Translations under genes and position numbers: made by a program
Notes under the pieces: model-generated
Told to the model about the DNA's origin: nothing
Database searches by the model: none
What the model saw: the letters and a program-made list of their open reading frames with translations, nothing else
Source: Paenibacillus cookii
GTDB lineage: Bacteria > Bacillota > Bacilli > Paenibacillales > Paenibacillaceae
DNA: 64,000 bases
Assembly: GCF_018333375.1 (NCBI RefSeq)
Contig: NZ_BORW01000012.1
Span: 1 to 64,000 of the forward strand
Direction of reading: 5' to 3'
Shown here: positions 1 through 9,240 of the stretch, in pieces
Layout: every line of letters starts with the position of its first letter
Numbering within the stretch: position 1 is the stretch's first letter

Positions 1-55
1 TCTACTGAAGGTGGCAGGCATCCGCCTCGCTACTTTCCTGCAAAAGCGACAGAAC

Positions 56-101
56 AAAAAAAGTTGGACGGAAAACATGACGTTTTTCCGACCAACTTTT
101 T
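56..101. terminator. Bidirectional intrinsic terminator upstream of nar operon
   Basis: An 18-bp near-perfect inverted repeat (arms AAAAAGTTGGACGGAAAA and TTTTCCGACCAACTTTTT) is flanked by an A-run on the left and a T-run on the right. It could end transcription from either side and probably closes the gene before the window. Confidence 0.75.
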
Positions 102-205
102 ATTTTGGGGACTTATTGGACAGCCCCTTTTTATGAACAGGCGGCTGGGGAATGCCATGCAAAATGCTGCGGATAGGCGACACCGAGGGAATTTTGGCGG
201 GGAAA

Positions 206-249
206 TAGGAGTTTCCCTAATAGGAACCCCGGAGGGCGGCCTCCATAAT
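206..249 (+). promoter_or_regulatory. narG promoter region with NreC-like palindrome
   Basis: TAGGAGTTTCCCTA (206-219) fits the GC-rich TAGGG-N4-CCCTA type palindrome associated with NreC with one mismatch. A -10-like CATAAT lies at 244-249, so the start would be near 256 and the palindrome would be centred at about -43, a normal place for an activator. The -35 is poor, as expected for an activated promoter. The rest of 102-320 holds no gene that I can support. Confidence 0.45.
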
Positions 250-320
250 AAAAGTATCCGAATGGACGACATATTGATTCCCCGATCATTGTCATTCATG
301 CATAAGGAGTGGAGCGTCCG

Positions 321-3300
321 ATGAAACGCAAACAGGGACTCAAATTTTTCAAACGATTGGAAAGTTACTCGGGCGATTGGTCCGTTCTTGAAGAAAAAAG
401 CCGGGACTGGGAGGATATGTACCGCGGCCGCTGGTCGCACGACAAGGTCGTGCGGACGACGCACGGCGTGAACTGCACGGGTTCGTGCAGCTGGAAGGTG
501 TTCGTCAAAAACGGCATCATCACCTGGGAGAACCAGCAGATCGACTATCCTTCCTGCGGCCCGGACATGCCGGAATTCGAGCCGCGCGGATGCCCGCGGG
601 GCGCCTCGTTTTCATGGTACGAATACAGCCCGCTGCGGGTGAAATACCCATATATTCGCGGCAAGCTGTGGCGCTTGTGGAATGAGGCTTTGCAGGAGCA
701 TGGCGACGATCCGGTCGCCGCCTGGGCCAGCATCGCTGAAGACCCGCAAAAGTCCAAAAGCTATAAACAAGCGCGCGGAAAAGGCGGCCATGTGCGCGTA
801 TCCTGGCAGGATGCCACAAAGCTGATTTCCGCGCAGTTAATCTATACGATCCGCAAATACGGCCCCGACCGGATTGCCGGTTTTACGCCGATCCCGGCGA
901 TGTCGATGATCTCTTACGCTTCAGGGGCGAGATTCATATCCTTGCTTGGCGGCGAGATGCTCAGCTTCTATGACTGGTATGCGGACCTGCCCCCGGCTTC
1001 CCCGCAAATTTGGGGCGAGCAAACCGACGTGCCGGAATCGAGCGACTGGTACAACGCCGGTTACTTGATCATGTGGGGCTCGAACGTGCCGTTAACGCGG
1101 ACGCCGGATGCCCATTTTATGACCGAAGTACGCTACAAAGGCACCAAGGTCGTATCGGTGGCGCCGGACTATGCGGAAAACGTGAAGTTCGCCGACCATT
1201 GGCTGGCCCCGAATCCGGGGACGGATGCAGCCGTCGCGCAGGCCATGACCCATGTCATTTTAAAAGAGTTTTACGAAGAGCGGCAGGAGCCGATGTTCCT
1301 GAACTACGCAAAACAGTATACGGATATGCCGTTTCTTCTCCTGCTCGAGGAATACGAAGGTGGTTATAAGGCGGGCCGGTTCCTCCGGGCAAGCGATTTG
1401 GGCGATGAGTCCCAGCACGCCGAATGGAAACCGGTCATCATCGACGAAACGTCCGGAGAGATCATCGTTCCGAACGGTACGATGGGCCAGCGCTGGGAAC
1501 AGGACCAAAAGTGGAACCTGAAGCTTGAACGCAAGGACGGTTCCGTCGTTTCTCCGGCCATGTCCGTTGCAGCACAGGGAGCAGAGCCGCAGACGATCTA
1601 TTTTCCATATTTCGATAACAACGCCAACGGCACGTTTGAGCGGCATATTCCGGCGAAAAAAATCCGGCTTGCCGATGGCAGCGAACGTTTGGCCGTAACG
1701 GTGTACGATCTCATGCTGAGCCAATACGGGATCGGCCGGGCGGGAAGCGGCACGGAAGGAGCAGGCGCAGGCTACGACGATGCCAATTCGTTCTACACGC
1801 CTGCCTGGCAGGAAAAGATCACCGGGGTCAAAGCCTCGGTCCTGATCCAGATTGCCCGCGAGTTCGCGCAAAACGCGCTCGATACGGGCGGACGCTCCAT
1901 GATCATCATGGGGGCGGGCATCAATCACTGGTTCAACAGCGACACGATCTACCGCGCGATTTTGAACCTCGTCATTTTGACGGCTTCGCAGGGCGTAAAC
2001 GGCGGAGGCTGGGCCCATTACGTGGGCCAGGAGAAATGCCGGCCGATCGAGGGATGGTCCACGGTCGCTTTCGCCAAGGATTGGCAGGGGCCGCCGCGCC
2101 AGCAAAACGCGACCTCGTTTTTCTACTTCGCCACCGATCAATGGAAATATGAGGAGATGGGCGCAGACTCCCTGAAATCGCCGACGGGCGGGGAGATCCG
2201 TTACCGGCATCCGGCGGATTATAACGTTTTGGCGGCAAGGCTGGGTTGGCTGCCGTCCTACCCGCAGTTCAACAAAAGCAGCCTGGCTTTTGCGGAAGAA
2301 GCGGCGAAACAAGGGAAAACCGCAAACGAAGAGATCGTAAAACATGCGCTTCAGGAGATCGTTTCCGGCGAAACCCGTTTTGCGGCGGAAGACCCCGACG
2401 CGCCCGAAAATTTCCCGCGTTCCCTGTTCGTGTGGCGTTCGAACCTGATCTCCAGCTCCGCCAAAGGGCAGGAGTATTTCATGAAACATCTGCTGGGAAC
2501 GTCCGACGGCCTGCTTTCGGAGCCGAATGAAGACGAAAAGCCGGAAGAAATGGTCTGGCGCGAAAATACGGAGGGCAAGCTGGACCTGCTTGTGGCCCTC
2601 GATTTCCGGATGACGTCGACGCCGATGTATGCGGACGTGGTTCTGCCCGCGGCGACCTGGTACGAAAAAACCGACCTGTCGTCGACCGACATGCACCCTT
2701 TCGTCCATCCGTTTAATCCGGCGGTGGATCCGCTGTGGGAATCGCGCTCGGACTGGGACATTTACAGAACGATCGCGCAGACGTTTTCGAACATGGCGAA
2801 GACGTATCTGCCCGGCGTATACAAGGACTTGGTGAGCACTCCGCTCGCGCATGATTCCGTGAACGAAATCGCTCAGCCTTACGGGGAAGTGAAGGATTGG
2901 CGCAAAGGGGAAATCGAAGCCGTACCGGGCAAAACGATGCCGAACCTGACCGTCGTCGAACGCGATTACACGCAAATTTACGATAAATTCATTACGCTCG
3001 GACCGAATTTGGCAACGGGCAAAGTCGGGGCGCACGGCGTCAGCTTTTCGGTGGCCGAGGAATACGAAGAGCTGAAGCGCATGAACGGGACGTATGAAGA
3101 CGATTCGATCAAAAGCGGGCTTCCGAAGCTCTATACCGCCAGAAACGCGGCGGATGTCATATTAAACATTTCCTCAGCTACGAACGGCCGGGTGTCGCAG
3201 CGCGCCTGGGAATCCGCCGAAAAGGACACGGGCGTGCCGTTGAAGGACATTTCGGCGGATCGCGCCGCGGAGCGGATTACCTTCCAGAGCATTACCGCCC

Positions 3301-4004
3301 AGCCGCGGGAAGTCATCCCGACGCCGGTGTTCAGCGGATCGAACAAAATGGGCAGAAGATACTCGCCGTTTACGACGAATATCGAGCGCCTCGTGCCGTT
3401 CCGGACGCTGACGGGCAGACAGCATTTTTATATCGACCATGAAATTTTCCGGCAGTTCGGCGAAGCGCTGCCGGTCTACAAACCGACGCTGCCGCCGATG
3501 GTGTTCGGACCTCGCGACAAACAGGTTGCCGGCGGCAAAGACACGCTTGTGCTCCGCTATCTGACGCCGCATGGCAAATGGAACATCCACAGCACGTACC
3601 AGGATAACCTGCACATGCTGACGCTGTTCCGGGGCGGACCGACGGTGTGGCTGAACGACGAAGATGCGGGGGGGAACGGGATTCGTGATAACGACTGGCT
3701 GGAGGTATACAACCGCAACGGGGTCGTGACGGCCCGGGCCGTGGTCAGCCACCGGATGCCCAAGGGAACGATGTACATGTACCATGCCCAGGATAAACAT
3801 ATCAACGTCCCCGGCTCCGAGATCACGAAGGAACGTGGCGGCAGCCACAACGCGCCGACCCGGATTCACGTCAAGCCGACGCAGATGGTCGGCGGATATG
3901 CCCAGCTCAGCTATGGATTCAACTACTACGGACCGATCGGCAACCAGCGGGATGTGTACGTGGCTGTCCGCAAAATGAAAGAGGTGGATTGGCTTGAAGA
4001 TTAA
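321..4004 (+). CDS. narG: Respiratory nitrate reductase alpha subunit
   Basis: Catalytic molybdenum subunit of the membrane-bound nitrate reductase; it reduces nitrate to nitrite on the cytoplasmic face. The protein is 1227 residues, normal for NarG. The FS0 cluster ligands are visible near the N-terminus: His48, Cys52, Cys56 and Cys91, in the H-x3-C-x3-C-x34-C pattern. The FYDWYADLPPASP segment (about 216-228) is the conserved stretch that carries the Mo-coordinating Asp. I chose ATG 321, which has GGAG at 311-314; an upstream in-frame GTG at 309 overlaps the other purine-rich site. It overlaps narH by 11 bases and heads the narGHJI operon. Confidence 0.97.
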   Translation: MKRKQGLKFFKRLESYSGDWSVLEEKSRDWEDMYRGRWSHDKVVRTTHGVNCTGSCSWKVFVKNGIITWENQQIDYPSCGPDMPEFEPRGCPRGASFSWYEYSPLRVKYPYIRGKLWRLWNEALQEHGDDPVAAWASIAEDPQKSKSYKQARGKGGHVRVSWQDATKLISAQLIYTIRKYGPDRIAGFTPIPAMSMISYASGARFISLLGGEMLSFYDWYADLPPASPQIWGEQTDVPESSDWYNAGYLIMWGSNVPLTRTPDAHFMTEVRYKGTKVVSVAPDYAENVKFADHWLAPNPGTDAAVAQAMTHVILKEFYEERQEPMFLNYAKQYTDMPFLLLLEEYEGGYKAGRFLRASDLGDESQHAEWKPVIIDETSGEIIVPNGTMGQRWEQDQKWNLKLERKDGSVVSPAMSVAAQGAEPQTIYFPYFDNNANGTFERHIPAKKIRLADGSERLAVTVYDLMLSQYGIGRAGSGTEGAGAGYDDANSFYTPAWQEKITGVKASVLIQIAREFAQNALDTGGRSMIIMGAGINHWFNSDTIYRAILNLVILTASQGVNGGGWAHYVGQEKCRPIEGWSTVAFAKDWQGPPRQQNATSFFYFATDQWKYEEMGADSLKSPTGGEIRYRHPADYNVLAARLGWLPSYPQFNKSSLAFAEEAAKQGKTANEEIVKHALQEIVSGETRFAAEDPDAPENFPRSLFVWRSNLISSSAKGQEYFMKHLLGTSDGLLSEPNEDEKPEEMVWRENTEGKLDLLVALDFRMTSTPMYADVVLPAATWYEKTDLSSTDMHPFVHPFNPAVDPLWESRSDWDIYRTIAQTFSNMAKTYLPGVYKDLVSTPLAHDSVNEIAQPYGEVKDWRKGEIEAVPGKTMPNLTVVERDYTQIYDKFITLGPNLATGKVGAHGVSFSVAEEYEELKRMNGTYEDDSIKSGLPKLYTARNAADVILNISSATNGRVSQRAWESAEKDTGVPLKDISADRAAERITFQSITAQPREVIPTPVFSGSNKMGRRYSPFTTNIERLVPFRTLTGRQHFYIDHEIFRQFGEALPVYKPTLPPMVFGPRDKQVAGGKDTLVLRYLTPHGKWNIHSTYQDNLHMLTLFRGGPTVWLNDEDAGGNGIRDNDWLEVYNRNGVVTARAVVSHRMPKGTMYMYHAQDKHINVPGSEITKERGGSHNAPTRIHVKPTQMVGGYAQLSYGFNYYGPIGNQRDVYVAVRKMKEVDWLED

Positions 4005-5529
4005 AGCGCAAGTCGCCATGGTAATGAATCTGGACAAATGCATCGGCTGTCACACATGCAGCGTTACCTGCAAAAGCACCTGGACGAACCGGCCCGGAGC
4101 CGAATATATGTGGTTCAACAACGTCGAAACGAAACCCGGCGTCGGGTATCCGGTCCAGTGGGAGGATCAGGAGAAATACAAGGGGGGCTGGACGCTCCAT
4201 AAAGGGAAGTTGCAGCTGAAATCCGGCAGCAAGCTGTCCAAAATCGCGCTCGGCAAAATTTTCTACAATCCCGATATGCCGGAAATGAAGGATTACTATG
4301 AGCCATGGACCTACAACTATGAGCATCTGACCAATGCCGGAGAGAAGAAACATCAGCCGGTGGCCCGTCCGAAATCGGCCGTCACCGGAGAAACGATGGA
4401 CCTGGAATGGGGCCCGAACTGGGAAGACGACCTAGCGGGTGCCCATGTAACGGGGCCGAAGGACCCGAATATCGAAAAGATCGAGGAAGAGATCAAGTTC
4501 AACTTCGAGCAGACGTTCATGATGTATTTGCCCCGCCTGTGCGAGCACTGCCTGAATCCTAGCTGCGTCGCATCCTGCCCTTCGGGAGCGATGTACAAGC
4601 GGGACGAGGACGGAATCGTGCTGGTGGACCAGGAAGCTTGCCGCGGCTGGCGCTACTGCATGACCGGCTGCCCATACAAAAAGGTGTACTTTAACTGGAA
4701 AACGAACAAGGCAGAGAAATGCACCTTCTGTTTTCCAAGAATCGAAGCAGGGCTGCCGACGGTATGCTCGGAGACCTGCACCGGCCGCATCCGGTATTTG
4801 GGTGTGATGCTGTATGACGCCGACCGGGTGCAGGAAGCGGCTTCCACGCCGGACGAAAAGGATCTGTACCAGGCGCAATGCGATCTGTTCCTCAATCCGC
4901 TTGATCCTGCCGTCATCGGGCAGGCGCGAAAGGACGGCATCACGGAAGAATGGATCGAAGCTGCGCAGAACTCGCCTGTTTACAAGTTGGCCATTGAATA
5001 CAAGTTGGCTTTCCCGCTTCATCCGGAATACCGGACGCTGCCGATGGTATGGTATGTGCCGCCGCTGAGTCCGATCATGAACTATTTTGAAGGCAGGGAT
5101 TCGATCGCGAACCCGGACATGATTTTCCCGGCGATCGAAGAGATGCGCACGCCGATCCAGTACCTCGCCAATCTGCTGACGGCGGGCGACGCCGCGACGG
5201 TGAAGGAAGCCTTGCAAAAAATGGCGATGATGCGTTCCTACATGCGAGCGCAGTCGTCCGGGGCCGGGTTTGACGAAGCGCGTCTGGCACGGGTGGGCCT
5301 GACAGCCGCCCAAATCAAACAGATGTACCGTCTGCTGGCGATCGCCAAATACGAAGACCGGTTTGTCATCCCGACGTCGCATAAAGAAAGCCATATGGAC
5401 GTCTACCGCTCCCAAGGGCTTGAAGGCTTCGGCGCGGCATGCGGCGGATGCGGCCCGGCAAGCCCGCAGGGCAAAACCGGCAAAGAGCTGTACGAGGAGA
5501 ACTTCTACGGGGGGATCTGGCGTGATTAA
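3994..5529 (+). CDS. narH: Respiratory nitrate reductase beta (iron-sulfur) subunit
   Basis: Electron-transfer subunit carrying four Fe-S clusters between NarI haem and NarG. The 511-residue protein starts MKIKAQVAMVMNLDKCIGCH, like other NarH proteins. Ferredoxin-type Cys clusters are clear: CIGCHTCSVTC near residue 16, CEHCLNPSCVASCP around 180, and CRGWRYCMTGCP around 212; the Trp in the last one is typical of the NarH [3Fe-4S] site. The start is TTG with AGGTGG seven bases upstream, inside the end of narG. It overlaps narJ by 8 bases. Confidence 0.96.
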   Translation: MKIKAQVAMVMNLDKCIGCHTCSVTCKSTWTNRPGAEYMWFNNVETKPGVGYPVQWEDQEKYKGGWTLHKGKLQLKSGSKLSKIALGKIFYNPDMPEMKDYYEPWTYNYEHLTNAGEKKHQPVARPKSAVTGETMDLEWGPNWEDDLAGAHVTGPKDPNIEKIEEEIKFNFEQTFMMYLPRLCEHCLNPSCVASCPSGAMYKRDEDGIVLVDQEACRGWRYCMTGCPYKKVYFNWKTNKAEKCTFCFPRIEAGLPTVCSETCTGRIRYLGVMLYDADRVQEAASTPDEKDLYQAQCDLFLNPLDPAVIGQARKDGITEEWIEAAQNSPVYKLAIEYKLAFPLHPEYRTLPMVWYVPPLSPIMNYFEGRDSIANPDMIFPAIEEMRTPIQYLANLLTAGDAATVKEALQKMAMMRSYMRAQSSGAGFDEARLARVGLTAAQIKQMYRLLAIAKYEDRFVIPTSHKESHMDVYRSQGLEGFGAACGGCGPASPQGKTGKELYEENFYGGIWRD

Positions 5530-6091
5530 CATCGAAAAGCTGCATGGGCATAAAGCTGCGTTCGGATTTTTCGCCCGGATGCTGACGTACCCGGAGAAGC
5601 TTGATTTTCATCCGCTCGTATTGGAGGAGTCGATCGGTTACTCCCATCCGGCATATGCCTCGGTTCTTACCTTCTGGAATTTGATGCACGAATACAGCAT
5701 GGAAAGCATCGAGGAGATGTACGTTCAAACGTTCGATTTTCAAAAGGAAACGACGCTTTACATGACCTACGCGAAATTCGGCGACGGGAAGGAGCGCGGA
5801 AAGATGCTGGTCGGGCTGAAAGAGACCTATCAGCGGTTCGGCCTGGATATCAACAGCTCCGAGCTGTCGGATTACCTGCCGCTGATGTGCGAATTTTTGT
5901 TTGCGGCCGACTGGAGGGGACGGGAAAAGGAAGCTGCGGAAAGCCTGGATCTGGTGGTCGCCGTGATGGAGGACGGTACGTATCATCTTCTTAAGGCCTT
6001 GAAAAAGCTCGAAAGCCCTTATTCCCATCTCATTCAAGGGCTGCGCGACACGTTTAAAGCATGCATCGTTCAGGAGGCTGCCGGATCATGA
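5522..6091 (+). CDS. narJ: Nitrate reductase delta subunit, assembly chaperone
   Basis: Dedicated chaperone (TorD/NarJ family) that holds NarGH during insertion of the molybdenum cofactor and is not part of the final enzyme. The 189-residue protein is predicted all-helical and has the usual NarJ length. The start is GTG 5522, overlapping the narH stop; the reading frame stays open upstream, but that part is antisense-like and lies within narH. The gene overlaps narI by four bases (ATGA), so translation is coupled. Assignment rests on position in the operon and overall similarity to NarJ. Confidence 0.92.
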   Translation: MINIEKLHGHKAAFGFFARMLTYPEKLDFHPLVLEESIGYSHPAYASVLTFWNLMHEYSMESIEEMYVQTFDFQKETTLYMTYAKFGDGKERGKMLVGLKETYQRFGLDINSSELSDYLPLMCEFLFAADWRGREKEAAESLDLVVAVMEDGTYHLLKALKKLESPYSHLIQGLRDTFKACIVQEAAGS

Positions 6092-6777
6092 AGATGATGG
6101 ATCAGTTTCTGTGGGTTATTTTTCCGTATATGTGCGTGGTGGTCTTTATCGTCGGCCATGTTTACCGTTACCGTACGGACCAATTCAACTGGACGGCCAA
6201 ATCGAGCGAATTTATCGAGAAAAAACATTTGAAGCTCGGAAGCCTGATGTTCCATCTGGGCATCATTCCCGTCATTGGCGGGCATATCGTCGGTCTCGGC
6301 ATTCCCCGGTCATGGATGGAGGCCGCGGGGATCGACGACCATCTGTACCACATCGGTGCGGTGTACGTCGGCGGGGCGTTCGGTCTGGTGACTTTGGCGG
6401 GAATGCTGCTGCTGACGGCCCGGCGGTTTACGTTCAAAAACGTGCGCCGGCTCAGCTCGGCCTCGGATTTGATCGTCAATGCGCTGCTTTTATTCATCGT
6501 GTTTATGGGCATGTACAGCACGCTGGTTACCAATTGGGCGCAGCCGGATTTCAACTACCGCGAGAGCATATCGGTTTGGTTCCGGGATCTGCTCATCTTG
6601 CGCCCCGACGTTTCGTTGATGCGAGACGTTCCGCTTAGTTTTCAAATACACGTATTAGCGGGCTTTTGCATCTTCGCCTTATGGCCGTTTACCCGGCTTG
6701 TCCATGTGTGGAGCGTTCCTTTGAATTATTTGGGCAGAAGATATATCCTGTATAGAAGGCACCGCAAATCTGCATAA
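6088..6777 (+). CDS. narI: Respiratory nitrate reductase gamma subunit (cytochrome b)
   Basis: Membrane anchor and quinol oxidase subunit with two b-type haems; passes electrons from menaquinol to NarH. The 229-residue protein has five predicted membrane helices. Likely haem ligands are His residues in HLGIIPVIGGH (about 54-64) and in the last helix region around QIHVLAGF and TRLVH. Start ATG 6088 has AGGAGG ten bases upstream and overlaps the narJ stop. A hairpin follows the gene. Confidence 0.95.
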   Translation: MKMMDQFLWVIFPYMCVVVFIVGHVYRYRTDQFNWTAKSSEFIEKKHLKLGSLMFHLGIIPVIGGHIVGLGIPRSWMEAAGIDDHLYHIGAVYVGGAFGLVTLAGMLLLTARRFTFKNVRRLSSASDLIVNALLLFIVFMGMYSTLVTNWAQPDFNYRESISVWFRDLLILRPDVSLMRDVPLSFQIHVLAGFCIFALWPFTRLVHVWSVPLNYLGRRYILYRRHRKSA

Positions 6778-6806
6778 AGGGACCGCCATGATAAAAAGTA
6801 GACGAG

Positions 6807-6831
6807 AGAAGGCGCTAACGGCCTTCTTTTC
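6807..6831 (+). terminator. Hairpin after narI
   Basis: AGAAGGC and GCCTTCT form a 7-bp stem with a 7-base loop, followed by TTTC. It sits only about 20 bases before nreA, so it may be a partial terminator that lets some nar transcripts read into nreABC. Confidence 0.55.
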
Positions 6832-6852
6832 TACATCGGGGGAGTTATGACG

Positions 6853-7317
6853 ATGAACAATCAGCCGGGCTTTCATTATCAGGAGGAAATCGACAAGCTT
6901 CGGGAACGGTTCCGATTCGATTTCGTGTCCTTGGCATGGGTACAGCCGGCTGAGGATCGGTTCGTGTTAACCTGGCAGTATGCCTCGGGAAATTTGAACG
7001 AACGTTACAAACGGATCGTGCTTCATTCCGGCAAGGGGATTGCGGGCATCGTATTCAAAACCGGCAAGCCGATGCTCATTCAAAATGTCGCGGCAGACCT
7101 GAGCTCAAGGGACTTGTTCAATTATCCGATCATCGTCGCCGAGCAGCTGAAAAGCCTGGGGGCCGTTCCGCTTTGGGAGGGAAAACGCGTCGTCGGCGTG
7201 CTGCTTGCGGGGTATCGGACGGAGGATCGGCTGGATGAATCCTCGTTCGAGCTTTTTCAGCAAGGTCTTGAAACGGAATTCGGAGCGTTCCGCGTAAAGG
7301 AGGGGGCGCACCCTTGA
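6853..7317 (+). CDS. nreA: GAF-domain nitrate receptor NreA
   Basis: A 154-residue single GAF domain protein. In Staphylococcus, NreA binds nitrate and controls the autophosphorylation of NreB, so that the nar genes need both nitrate and low oxygen. The fold is recognisable from the central GKGIAGIVFKTGKP and AVPLWEGKRVVGVLLAG segments typical of GAF. I chose ATG 6853 because GGGGGAG lies eight bases upstream; ATG 6847 would be too close. It overlaps nreB by four bases. The call depends strongly on the neighbouring nreB and nreC. Confidence 0.88.
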   Translation: MNNQPGFHYQEEIDKLRERFRFDFVSLAWVQPAEDRFVLTWQYASGNLNERYKRIVLHSGKGIAGIVFKTGKPMLIQNVAADLSSRDLFNYPIIVAEQLKSLGAVPLWEGKRVVGVLLAGYRTEDRLDESSFELFQQGLETEFGAFRVKEGAHP

Positions 7318-8390
7318 TTCAAATGACGGAGGAGCATTTGCACGATCTGCTCAAAAAGATGTACTTGAACAGCATGGAGGCCATCTTTTTTATCGATGAG
7401 GACGGCAACGTAATCGCCATGAACCCGGCCGCGGAGAACATTTTGGACGTCGACGTGATCCGGCGGATGCGCTCGGGCGTGGATGAATCCTTTTGCCAAA
7501 CCTGCAAGGGGTATACGGATGAAAAGGATCTGATCTCCTGCTCCAAATGTTATCTGGATTACCCTCAAGGGGAATTTTCCTCGTTCCAGGTGTACTTGAA
7601 AACGCGCGGCGAAGGGATCGTCCCGTATGCGGCCAGCTATCATACGATCGACGAGTCCCGCGGAATCCGGGTGCTGATGCTGCTCGATCTGACGAAACAG
7701 CAGAAGACGCAGGAAATGCTGCAGCGGATGAACATGCTGAAATACGTCATCAAAGCCCAGGAAGACGAGCGGAAAAGAATTTCGCGCGAGCTGCATGACA
7801 GCGTAGCCCAAGAGCTGCTCAGCTCGCTTGTCGACCTGCGCGTATTAAAATATATGGACGTCGGGGAAGATGCGCTCAATAAACTACGGCAGACCGAGGC
7901 GTCTCTTACCCGTTTGCTCGACGACATCCGGCATTTATCGGTCGAGCTTCGCCCCTCTTCTTTGGACGATTTAGGGCTGGAGGCCGCTTTTCGGTCGCAT
8001 TTCAAATGGATCGAAAAAAATTACGGCATCCTCGTCCGGTTTTCCGCGGAGTTGGCCGCCGCCCGTTACGGCAGCGAAATTGAAACGGTCGTTTATCGCG
8101 TATGCCAGGAGGCGGTGTTAAACGCCCTGAAATATTCGGGTATGGACGAGGTCCATGTGCGGTTATGCGAGGAACAAGGCCAGCTTCTGCTGACGGTACG
8201 CGACGACGGCGTCGGATTCGACCTGAATGCCGGCGAAGCCAAGGGAACCGGCCTCGGACTGTACGGCATGCGCGAACGCGCCGAACTCGTCGGGGGGCAG
8301 TTCATGCTGCTGTCGGCTCCCGGCGGCGGGACGACCGTGCAGCTCCGCATACCGATATCTTCATTTGAGGGGGAGGCGAATGAATCATGA
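7314..8390 (+). CDS. nreB: Oxygen-sensing histidine kinase NreB
   Basis: Soluble sensor kinase of 358 residues, no membrane segment. The N-terminal PAS domain (about 10-125) has four cysteines at 61, 64, 76 and 79 (C-x2-C-x11-C-x2-C), matching the layout of the oxygen-labile [4Fe-4S] cluster of staphylococcal NreB. A HisKA_3 dimerisation helix follows with phospho-acceptor His161 in [12 protein letters not shown], then an HATPase domain with [15 protein letters not shown] near the C-terminus. The start is TTG with AAAGGAGGG upstream. It overlaps nreA and nreC by four bases each, so the three genes are translationally coupled. Confidence 0.93.
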   Translation: MIQMTEEHLHDLLKKMYLNSMEAIFFIDEDGNVIAMNPAAENILDVDVIRRMRSGVDESFCQTCKGYTDEKDLISCSKCYLDYPQGEFSSFQVYLKTRGEGIVPYAASYHTIDESRGIRVLMLLDLTKQQKTQEMLQRMNMLKYVIKAQEDERKRISRELHDSVAQELLSSLVDLRVLKYMDVGEDALNKLRQTEASLTRLLDDIRHLSVELRPSSLDDLGLEAAFRSHFKWIEKNYGILVRFSAELAAARYGSEIETVVYRVCQEAVLNALKYSGMDEVHVRLCEEQGQLLLTVRDDGVGFDLNAGEAKGTGLGLYGMRERAELVGGQFMLLSAPGGGTTVQLRIPISSFEGEANES

Positions 8391-9034
8391 AAATCGTGAT
8401 CGCGGATGATCACGCCGTCGTTCGCAGCGGCTTTTCCATGATCCTGAACTACCAGACGGACATGGAAGTCGTCGCGACGGCTGCCGACGGGCTGGAGGCT
8501 TACGCGATGGTGGCGAAACATCGCCCGGACGTGCTTCTGATGGACTTAAGCATGCCTCCCGGCGAGAGCGGACTGATCGCAACAGGCAAGATCAGCGCCG
8601 ACTTTCCGGAAACGAAAATTTTGATATTGACGATGTACGACGATGACGATTACCTGTTCCACGTCCTTAAAAACGGCGCTTCAGGTTACGTTCTTAAAAA
8701 CGCGCCCGATGAGGAGCTCGTCTCGGCCATTCGCATGGTGCATAAAGGGGGGACCTACATCCATCCCCAGATGGCGACCTCGCTGGTGCGGGAGTTCATC
8801 AAAAAAGACAGCGAAAGCGCGGACAACGATCCGTTTAACAGCCTGTCCAAACGCGAGATCGAGATTTTGCCGCTGATCGCCAAAGGGTACGGCAACAAGG
8901 AAATCGCGGAAAAATTGTACGTTTCGGTCAAGACGGTGGAGGCTCACAAGGCAAAAATCATGGAGAAGCTGAATTTGAAAAGCCGCCCGGAGCTGGTGGA
9001 ATATGCGCTGAAGAAAAAGCTTCTCGATTTTTAA
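8387..9034 (+). CDS. nreC: LuxR-family response regulator NreC
   Basis: Response regulator of 215 residues and partner of NreB. Receiver domain at 1-120 with Asp53 (LLMDLSMP) as phosphorylation site, acidic Asp7-Asp8 and Lys near 104; a NarL/LuxR helix-turn-helix occupies about 148-210 ([20 protein letters not shown]). It is expected to activate narG and narK when oxygen is low and nitrate is present. Candidate binding palindromes are seen at 206-219 and 9117-9156. The gene starts with an ATGA overlap with nreB. Confidence 0.92.
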   Translation: MKIVIADDHAVVRSGFSMILNYQTDMEVVATAADGLEAYAMVAKHRPDVLLMDLSMPPGESGLIATGKISADFPETKILILTMYDDDDYLFHVLKNGASGYVLKNAPDEELVSAIRMVHKGGTYIHPQMATSLVREFIKKDSESADNDPFNSLSKREIEILPLIAKGYGNKEIAEKLYVSVKTVEAHKAKIMEKLNLKSRPELVEYALKKKLLDF

Positions 9035-9116
9035 CTTCTTGTTGGTTTTTCGCGAACTCGTAAAATGTGCAGGCCATACTTCAATTGAATCCATTCCGTT
9101 TCACCATCATCGATAT

Positions 9117-9184
9117 ATAGGGAAGTTCCCCGGCAAGGTTCAGGGAACTTCCCTATTACCTTTGTGAATACATGCACTTACAAT
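9117..9184 (+). promoter_or_regulatory. narK promoter: two NreC-like palindromes and -10
   Basis: Two copies of GGGAA-S-TTCCC (left arm 9117-9130, right arm 9143-9156) are each palindromic and are exact inverses of one another over 14 bases. They are centred 23 bp apart, about two helical turns. A -10-like TACAAT is at 9179-9184, which puts the right copy at about -43 and the left at about -66. A hairpin terminator for nreC is possible, but there is no strong T-run after it. Confidence 0.5.
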
Positions 9185-9240
9185 AAGACATGGGGATCAA
9201 TACAGTCAGCCATTCAATACGTTTGAAAAAGGTGATGGAC

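Noticed and set aside
1260-3035. 591-residue frame on the minus strand inside narG
   Set aside because: Arg/His-rich antisense frame in GC-rich DNA; narG on the plus strand is certain.
4432-5532. 366-residue minus-strand frame inside narH
   Set aside because: Shadow of narH with no domain and skewed composition.
9117-9156. Simple intrinsic terminator of nreC
   Set aside because: No good T-run follows, and both arms are self-palindromes placed at activator distance from narK; kept as regulatory instead.
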